A program made the position numbers and the translations under genes. From positions 21,444 through 85,443 of the forward strand of contig JBQJBP010000007.1 of NCBI GenBank assembly GCA_052078155.1: 64,000 nucleotides of DNA, written 5' to 3'. Positions 59,233 through 64,000 of this stretch are shown here, piece after piece. This DNA is from CAXBMB01 sp052078155 (GTDB lineage: Bacteria; Pseudomonadota; Alphaproteobacteria; Kiloniellales; DSM-21159). Below the pieces are notes generated by a model. It was not told the DNA's origin, did not search any database, and saw only the letters and a list, made by a program, of their open reading frames with translations. Numbering within the stretch: position 1 is the stretch's first letter; every line of letters begins with the position of its first letter.

Positions 59233-59613
59233 TTATGCGGTCTCCTCGCGTTCGCGGACCACCACACGCAGGCGGCTCCACGGCTTCAACAGTTTGCCGA
59301 CACGACCACGGGCGCGGGGCCTGAAGCGTTTCATGACAAAAGATTTGCCGACGGAGGCTTCCGCCACATAGAGGCGGTCAACATCCAGCTGATGGTTGTT
59401 TTCAGCGTTGGCGATAGCTGATTCCAGAACCTTCTTCACAGAACCGGCGATACGGCGCTTGGAGAAAGTCAGTTCAGCCAGAGCCTTTTCAGCTGACATA
59501 CCACGGATGGAAGCAGCAACAAGGTTCAGCTTCTGAGGGCTGGTCCGCAGATTGGACGCAACCGCCATTGCTTCGTTGTCCTTGAGCTGCCGTTCGAGAG
59601 TTGGCTTACCCAT
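59233..59613 (-). CDS. rplV: 50S ribosomal protein L22
   Basis: L22, 126 residues, lines the exit tunnel. LRTSPQKLNLVAASIRGMSAEKALAELTFSKRRIAGSVKKVLESAIANAENN and the hairpin region FVMKRFRPRARGRVGKLLKPWSRLRVVVRER are diagnostic. Two bases ahead of rpsC. Confidence 0.97.
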   Translation of the reverse strand: MGKPTLERQLKDNEAMAVASNLRTSPQKLNLVAASIRGMSAEKALAELTFSKRRIAGSVKKVLESAIANAENNHQLDVDRLYVAEASVGKSFVMKRFRPRARGRVGKLLKPWSRLRVVVREREETA

Positions 59614-59615
59614 GA

Positions 59616-59894
59616 CTACTTCCTCTTCGCCTTCTTGTCGGCGGTGTGACCGTAGTAGGTACGGGTCGGCGCAAATTCACCAAACTTGTGCCCAACCATG
59701 TTCTCGTTCACCAGGACCGGCAGGAATTTCTGGCCGTTGTACACGCCGAACGTCAGGCCAACAAACTGCGGCATGATCGTAGAGCGGCGAGACCAGGTCT
59801 TGATGATTTCGTTGCGGCCCGACCCGCGAACGGCGTCTGCTTTCTTCAGCAGATAACCGTCGACGAAGGGGCCCTTCCAGACAGAACGTGCCAT
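59616..59894 (-). CDS. rpsS: 30S ribosomal protein S19
   Basis: S19, 92 residues: ARSVWKGPFVDGYLLKKADAVR, IKTWSRRSTIMPQFVGLTFGVYNGQKFLPVLVNENMVGHKFGEFAPTRTY. Complete, between rplB and rplV. Confidence 0.98.
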   Translation of the reverse strand: MARSVWKGPFVDGYLLKKADAVRGSGRNEIIKTWSRRSTIMPQFVGLTFGVYNGQKFLPVLVNENMVGHKFGEFAPTRTYYGHTADKKAKRK

Positions 59895-59906
59895 CTTTAG
59901 GCTCCT

Positions 59907-60737
59907 TTACTTCTTCGCGTGCCGGCGGCGCACAATCAGGCCGTCGGTTTTCTTATTGGAACGCGTACGAGCACCCTTCGTCGGCTTGCCCCAAGGCGTC
60001 ACAGGATGACGACCACCAGAGGTACGGCCTTCACCACCACCATGGGGGTGATCGACGGGGTTCATAGCAACACCACGGACAACCGGGCGACGTCCCAGCC
60101 AACGGCTGCGACCGGCTTTACCCAGGTTGATGTTGGCCTGGTCTGGGTTAGAGACCGCACCAACGGTTGCCATGCACTCAGAACGGACCATGCGAACTTC
60201 GCCCGAAGGCAAACGAAGCAGTGCGTAGCCGGCATCACGGCCGACCAGCTGCACGTAGGAACCGGCAGAGCGTGCAATCTGACCGCCTTTGCCGGGCTTC
60301 AGTTCCACGTTGTGCACGATGGTGCCAATGGGAACGGAACGCAGCGGCATGGCATTGCCAGGTTTCACGTCAGTTTTTTCAGCGGCAATCACCTTGTCAC
60401 CCACAGACAGACGCTGGGGGGCAATGATGTAAGCCTGTTCACCGTCATCGTAACGCAGCAGAGCGATGAAAGCCGTACGGTTGGGATCGTATTCGATCCG
60501 TTCAACAGTGGCTTCCACGTCCCAGGTGCGACGTTTGAAGTCGATGAAGCGGTAGGTCCGCTTGTGACCACCACCCTGGCCGCGATTGGTGATGCGTCCC
60601 TGGTTGTTGCGGCCACCTTTTTTGGTCAGACCCTGGGTCAGCTTCTTGAGCGGCTTGCCTTTCCACAGTTCGGAACGGTCAACCTGCACAAGCTGGCGCT
60701 GGCCGGGGGTCGTCGGATTAAACGTCTTAAGCGCCAT
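59907..60737 (-). CDS. rplB: 50S ribosomal protein L2
   Basis: L2, 276 residues, near the peptidyl-transferase centre. MALKTFNPTTPGQRQLVQVDRSELWKGKPLK, ITNRGQGGGHKRTYRFIDFKR, and the catalytic-centre segment VAMNPVDHPHGGGEGRTSGGRHPVTPWGKPTKG. Confidence 0.99.
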   Translation of the reverse strand: MALKTFNPTTPGQRQLVQVDRSELWKGKPLKKLTQGLTKKGGRNNQGRITNRGQGGGHKRTYRFIDFKRRTWDVEATVERIEYDPNRTAFIALLRYDDGEQAYIIAPQRLSVGDKVIAAEKTDVKPGNAMPLRSVPIGTIVHNVELKPGKGGQIARSAGSYVQLVGRDAGYALLRLPSGEVRMVRSECMATVGAVSNPDQANINLGKAGRSRWLGRRPVVRGVAMNPVDHPHGGGEGRTSGGRHPVTPWGKPTKGARTRSNKKTDGLIVRRRHAKK

Positions 60738-60741
60738 CTCG

Positions 60742-61074
60742 TTAGACTCCCGCGGTCACGTCAATTGAGTGACCCTCTTCCAGTGTGACCATGGCTTTCT
60801 TGTAGTCGTTCCGTTTACCGATACGACCACGGAAGCGCTTGACCTTGCCGTTCTGGCGCAGGGTGTTGACCTTCTTCACCTTGACGGAGAAGAGGCCTTC
60901 AACAGCGGCCAGGATTTCAGGCTTGGTAGCATCCATGGGAACCCGGAAGGTCACCTGATTGTGCTCACCGCCCAGGGTGGACTTTTCAGTCACCACAGGC
61001 TGACGGAGAAGCTCGAACTTACGCTCTTCAGAAACGTGCGAAGTCAGCTTCGTGCGTGCGCGTGCTTTGCTCAT
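60742..61074 (-). CDS. rplW: 50S ribosomal protein L23
   Basis: L23, 110 residues, docking site for SRP and trigger factor at the tunnel exit. LLRQPVVTEKSTLGGEHNQVTFRVPMDATKPEILAAVEGLFSVKVKKVNTL is diagnostic; an N-terminal extension of about 20 residues precedes it. Overlaps rplD by 4 bases. Confidence 0.97.
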   Translation of the reverse strand: MSKARARTKLTSHVSEERKFELLRQPVVTEKSTLGGEHNQVTFRVPMDATKPEILAAVEGLFSVKVKKVNTLRQNGKVKRFRGRIGKRNDYKKAMVTLEEGHSIDVTAGV

Positions 61075-61691
61075 TTCAGGCGCTCCTGCAGAGCCTCAAC
61101 GGCGTTGCGGGTCAGCACCAAAGTGTCGCGACGCAGAATGTCGTACACGTTGGCACCTTGCTGGGGCAGCACGTCCACACCAGGGATGTTGCGAGACGCA
61201 CGAACGAACATTTCGTCAGTGCTGGCACCATCAATGATCAGGGCGTTTTGCCAACCCAGCTTGGAGAAGCTGGCAGCCAGCTCTTTGGTTTTGTGGGACT
61301 TGACCACAGCTTCATCCAGCACCACCAGCTTGCCGTCAGCTGCTTTAGCAGACAGAGCGGTTTTCAGGGCCAGAGAGCGGAACTTTTTGGTCAGGTCATG
61401 GCCATGATCGCGCGGACGCGGGCCGTGTACCACACCACCACCACGCATGATGTTGGTTTTCTTGTTACCGCGACGGGCGCCACCGGTGCCCTTCTGCTTG
61501 AATGCCTTCTTGGTGGTCCCGCTTACGTCGGAACGCTCCAGAGTGGCGTGCGTGCCCTGGCGGCGTTTGGCCATCTGCCAATTCACCGCGCGGGCCAGAA
61601 CGTCACGACGCACAGGCAGTCCGAAGACAGCGTCGTTCAGTTCCATCTCGCCGGACTTTTTGCTGGCGAGCGTAGTGACCGCAATCTTCAT
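61071..61691 (-). CDS. rplD: 50S ribosomal protein L4
   Basis: L4, 206 residues, tunnel loop and S10 operon regulator in E. coli. RRDVLARAVNWQMAKRRQGTHATLERSDVSGTTKKAFKQKGTGGARRGNKKTNIMRGGGVVHGPRPRD is the conserved loop region (residues about 30-98). The ATG at 61691 lies 2 bases after the rplC stop; a GTG at 61697 would overlap it. Confidence 0.97.
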   Translation of the reverse strand: MKIAVTTLASKKSGEMELNDAVFGLPVRRDVLARAVNWQMAKRRQGTHATLERSDVSGTTKKAFKQKGTGGARRGNKKTNIMRGGGVVHGPRPRDHGHDLTKKFRSLALKTALSAKAADGKLVVLDEAVVKSHKTKELAASFSKLGWQNALIIDGASTDEMFVRASRNIPGVDVLPQQGANVYDILRRDTLVLTRNAVEALQERLK

Positions 61692-61693
61692 GG

Positions 61694-62413
61694 TCACTGC
61701 TCCTTCTGCTCGGCGGCCTCATCGGCCACGACTTCGGCAGCAGCCTTCAGACCCGCCGGATAAGGCGCTTCTTCAGGACGCTTGGACTTGATGGCGTCGG
61801 ACACCATGACCCAACCGCCAGCGGAGCCGGGAACGGCGCCGCGAACGAGAAGAAGTCCGCGATCCTCATCTGCCTTGAAGACAGAGAGGTTCTGAGTGGT
61901 GACACGGCGAGCACCCATGTGCCCGGCCATCTTTTTGCCTTTGAACACACGCCCGGGATCCTGGCACTGACCAGTAGACCCGTGAGAGCGGTGAGAGATC
62001 GACACACCGTGAGTGGCGCGAAGACCGCCAAAACCGTGGCGCTTCATAGCACCTGCGAAGCCTTTACCAACAGAAGTGCCGACAACGTCAACCTTCTGAC
62101 CAGAGACAAAGTGAGACGCAGACAGTTCTGAACCAACTTCCAGGACTGCATCTTCTGCAACCCGGAACTCAGCCAGCTTCTGCTTGGGAGTCACTTTAGC
62201 CTTGGCAAAGCGCTCGCGTTCCGGCTTGGAGACGTTCTTCACCTTTGCGTTGCCAGAACCGATCTGCAGCGCGGTGTAGCCGTCCTTCTGATTATCCCGC
62301 ACAGCGACGACCTGACAATTGTCCAGCTGCAGAACGGTCACCGGAACATGGGTGCCGTCTTCAGCAAACATACGTGTCATGCCGAGTTTCTGTGCGATCA
62401 AGCCCGTACGCAT
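61694..62413 (-). CDS. rplC: 50S ribosomal protein L3
   Basis: L3, 239 residues. RTGLIAQKLGMTRMFAEDGTHVPVTVLQLDNCQVVAVR and the HGVSISHRSHGSTGQCQDPGRVFKGKKMAGHMGARRVT loop are diagnostic. A C-terminal Ala/Glu-rich extension is present. Confidence 0.98.
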   Translation of the reverse strand: MRTGLIAQKLGMTRMFAEDGTHVPVTVLQLDNCQVVAVRDNQKDGYTALQIGSGNAKVKNVSKPERERFAKAKVTPKQKLAEFRVAEDAVLEVGSELSASHFVSGQKVDVVGTSVGKGFAGAMKRHGFGGLRATHGVSISHRSHGSTGQCQDPGRVFKGKKMAGHMGARRVTTQNLSVFKADEDRGLLLVRGAVPGSAGGWVMVSDAIKSKRPEEAPYPAGLKAAAEVVADEAAEQKEQ

Positions 62414-62417
62414 AGAC

Positions 62418-62732
62418 TTAACCTTTCAACTTAATCTCGACGTCCACACCAGAAGCCAGATCCAGCTTCATGAGTGCATCAACCGTCTGAGGGGTGGGTT
62501 CCACGATGTCCAGAACACGCTTGTGAGTGCGCATTTCAAACTGTTCGCGGCTCTTCTTATCGATATGCGGTGACCGCAAGACCGTGAATTTCTCAATCCG
62601 AGTCGGCAGGGGAATCGGACCCCGCACCCGCGCACCAGTGCGCTTGGCGGTGTTGACGATTTCACCTGTAGACTGATCAAGAATCCGATGATCAAAAGCT
62701 TTCAACCGGATCCGAATATTCTGGCTATCCAT
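62418..62732 (-). CDS. rpsJ: 30S ribosomal protein S10
   Basis: S10, 104 residues, ribosome and NusE antitermination subunit. SQNIRIRLKAFDHRILDQSTGEIVNTAKRTGARVRGPIPLPTRIEKFTVLRSPHIDKKSREQFEMRTHKR is unmistakable. The ATG at 62732 fits; the longer frame to 62774 reads through a hairpin. Confidence 0.98.
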   Translation of the reverse strand: MDSQNIRIRLKAFDHRILDQSTGEIVNTAKRTGARVRGPIPLPTRIEKFTVLRSPHIDKKSREQFEMRTHKRVLDIVEPTPQTVDALMKLDLASGVDVEIKLKG

Positions 62733-62759
62733 AGGAAAATGCCTGTTCTTATGACCGAC

Positions 62760-62789
62760 GCGGCCCCCAACCAATTGGCTGGGGGCCGC
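62760..62789 (-). promoter_or_regulatory. GC-rich hairpin in the tuf-rpsJ gap
   Basis: GCGGCCCCCA / TGGGGGCCGC, perfect 10-bp arms with a 10-base loop, in the 77-base tuf-rpsJ gap. No U-run follows, so it is more likely an mRNA processing or stability element that separates tuf from the S10 transcript than a full terminator. Confidence 0.65.
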
Positions 62790-62809
62790 TGAGGACGCGA
62801 GTTATATAC

Positions 62810-64000
62810 TTACTCGACGATAGATGCAACGACACCTGCGCCAACGGTACGGCCACCTTCGCGAATTGCGAAACGCAGACCTTCATCCATGGCGATCGGA
62901 GCGATCAGTACAACTTCCATCGAGACGTTATCACCGGGCATAACCATTTCCGTGCCTTCGGGAAGTGACACAACACCGGTCACGTCCGTCGTACGGAAAT
63001 AGAACTGCGGGCGGTAGTTCGTGAAGAAGGGAGTGTGACGACCACCTTCTTCTTTCGTCAGAATGTAGGCTTCCGCAGTGAACTTGGTGTGCGGGGTGAT
63101 GGAGCCGGGCTTGGCCAGAACCTGACCACGCTCAACGTCTTCACGACCAACACCGCGCAGCAGAGCGCCGATGTTGTCACCAGCTTCACCGGAGTCCAGC
63201 AGCTTGCGGAACATTTCAACACCGGTAACCGTGGACTTGGCAGTTTCACGGATACCAATGATTTCGATTTCTTCACCAACCGTGATGATGCCACGCTCAA
63301 CACGACCGGTCACAACAGTGCCGCGACCAGAGATGGAGAACACGTCTTCGATCGGCATCAGGAACGGCAGATCCTTCGGACGCTCAGGCGTCGGGATGTA
63401 GGCATCCACTTCAGCCATCAGCTTCAGAATGGCGTTCTTGCCGGTTTCTTCGTTGCTGTCTTCAATAGCAGCCAGCGCAGAACCCATCACGATGGGGATA
63501 TCGTCGCCAGGGAACTCGTAAGAGGACAGCAGCTCACGCACTTCCATCTCAACCAGTTCCAGCAGCTCTTCGTCGTCAACCTGGTCAACTTTGTTCAGGA
63601 AGACAACCAGAGCAGGCACACCAACCTGGCGGGCCAGCAGGATGTGCTCGCGGGTCTGCGGCATGGGGCCGTCAGCTGCAGAGCAAACCAGAATGGCGCC
63701 GTCCATCTGTGCTGCACCCGTGATCATGTTCTTCACGTAGTCAGCGTGACCCGGGCAGTCAACGTGAGCGTAGTGACGGTTTTCCGTCTCGTACTCAACG
63801 TGAGCCGTGGAAATGGTGATACCACGGGCCTTTTCTTCAGGGGCCTTATCGATTTCATCGTAGGCCTGGAACTCGGCACCACCCGCTTCTGCCAACACCT
63901 TCGTGATCGCTGCTGTAAGGGTCGTCTTGCCGTGATCAACGTGGCCAATCGTGCCGATGTTCACGTGCGGTTTTGTCCGCTCAAATTTTGCCTTAGCCAT
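62810..64000 (-). CDS. tuf: Elongation factor Tu
   Basis: EF-Tu, 396 residues, complete: the ATG complement is at 63998-64000, the last bases of the window. GTPase domain: GHVDHGKTTLTAAITKVL (P-loop), the DCPGHADYVKNM switch II, and NKVDQVDDEELLELVEMEVRELLSSY. Domains II and III follow, with PFLMPIEDVFSISGRGTVVTGR and AYILTKEEGGRHTPFFTNYRPQFYFRTTDVTG. Brings aminoacyl-tRNA to the ribosome. Probably preceded by fusA and the str operon outside the window. Confidence 0.99.
   Translation of the reverse strand: MAKAKFERTKPHVNIGTIGHVDHGKTTLTAAITKVLAEAGGAEFQAYDEIDKAPEEKARGITISTAHVEYETENRHYAHVDCPGHADYVKNMITGAAQMDGAILVCSAADGPMPQTREHILLARQVGVPALVVFLNKVDQVDDEELLELVEMEVRELLSSYEFPGDDIPIVMGSALAAIEDSNEETGKNAILKLMAEVDAYIPTPERPKDLPFLMPIEDVFSISGRGTVVTGRVERGIITVGEEIEIIGIRETAKSTVTGVEMFRKLLDSGEAGDNIGALLRGVGREDVERGQVLAKPGSITPHTKFTAEAYILTKEEGGRHTPFFTNYRPQFYFRTTDVTGVVSLPEGTEMVMPGDNVSMEVVLIAPIAMDEGLRFAIREGGRTVGAGVVASIVE

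Noticed and set aside
1..64000. CRISPR arrays, prophage, transposase genes, rRNA or tRNA genes
   Set aside because: None found: no regular repeat-spacer series, no integrase/transposase motifs, no rRNA/tRNA signatures on either strand.

Overview
The window reads as chromosomal DNA of a mid-to-high-GC, respiratory alphaproteobacterium. This rests on: an ATP12-type F1-ATPase assembly chaperone; adk inside the spc/alpha ribosomal cluster; no rpsD between rpsK and rpoA; a MaeB malic enzyme with a fused phosphotransacetylase-like domain; and the neighbourhood rplQ / Do protease / rarA / crcB / rluC / HAD / ATP12. The E. coli-like napGHBC order recalls Rhodospirillales. Genus cannot be decided from the sequence alone.

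Layout. 1-2.6 kb: 3' end of a periplasmic nitrate reductase operon (napG-H-B-C), closed by a perfect 16-bp terminator hairpin. 2.7-13.6 kb: HCCA-isomerase-like protein, a soluble histidine kinase that stops where a receiver domain would begin, two acyl-CoA dehydrogenases (one isovaleryl-CoA dehydrogenase), an SDR, a thioesterase, a GST and the Mg2+ channel MgtE. 13.8-20.4 kb: maeB, lipB, an ArsR-regulated permease, a Nudix hydrolase and acylphosphatase. 20.4-25.5 kb: an SDR, a small HEPN-like protein and the two subunits of a propionyl-CoA-type carboxylase. 25.6-34.2 kb: small regulator-plus-enzyme modules (ArsR/SRPBCC/GST, LysR/MFS, pirin/FAH, tautomerase/NTF2, GST/HxlR). 34.5-44.2 kb: housekeeping block (ATP12, AsmA, HAD, RluC, CrcB, RarA, Do protease) with an isochorismatase-like gene inside. 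44.4-48.4 kb: a probable aromatic-acid catabolic island (zeta-class GST/isomerase, fumarylpyruvate-hydrolase-like protein, IclR, cupin dioxygenase, SDR). 48.5-64 kb: the S10-spc-alpha ribosomal superoperon on the minus strand from tuf to rplQ, with secY, adk and rpoA, a clear internal promoter before rpsM, and a terminator after rplQ.

The most unusual structure is a dispersed intergenic repeat. About fifteen full, half or decayed copies, up to ~138 bp, lie between 5.5 and 46.1 kb and none was seen in the ribosomal region. Full copies have terminal inverted repeats (TAGAG..ATCGGTTTA / TAAACCGAT..CTCTA) and three internal hairpins, so they could fold as a cloverleaf-like four-way structure with two mutually exclusive pairings. 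It looks like a MITE/REP-type palindromic element.

Other points of note: an in-frame amber codon in an MFS transporter; an isochorismatase-fold protein with Gly where the nucleophilic Cys should be; an FAH-family protein with a signal peptide; several palindromic operators next to their regulators; and perfect hairpins in ribosomal-operon gaps.
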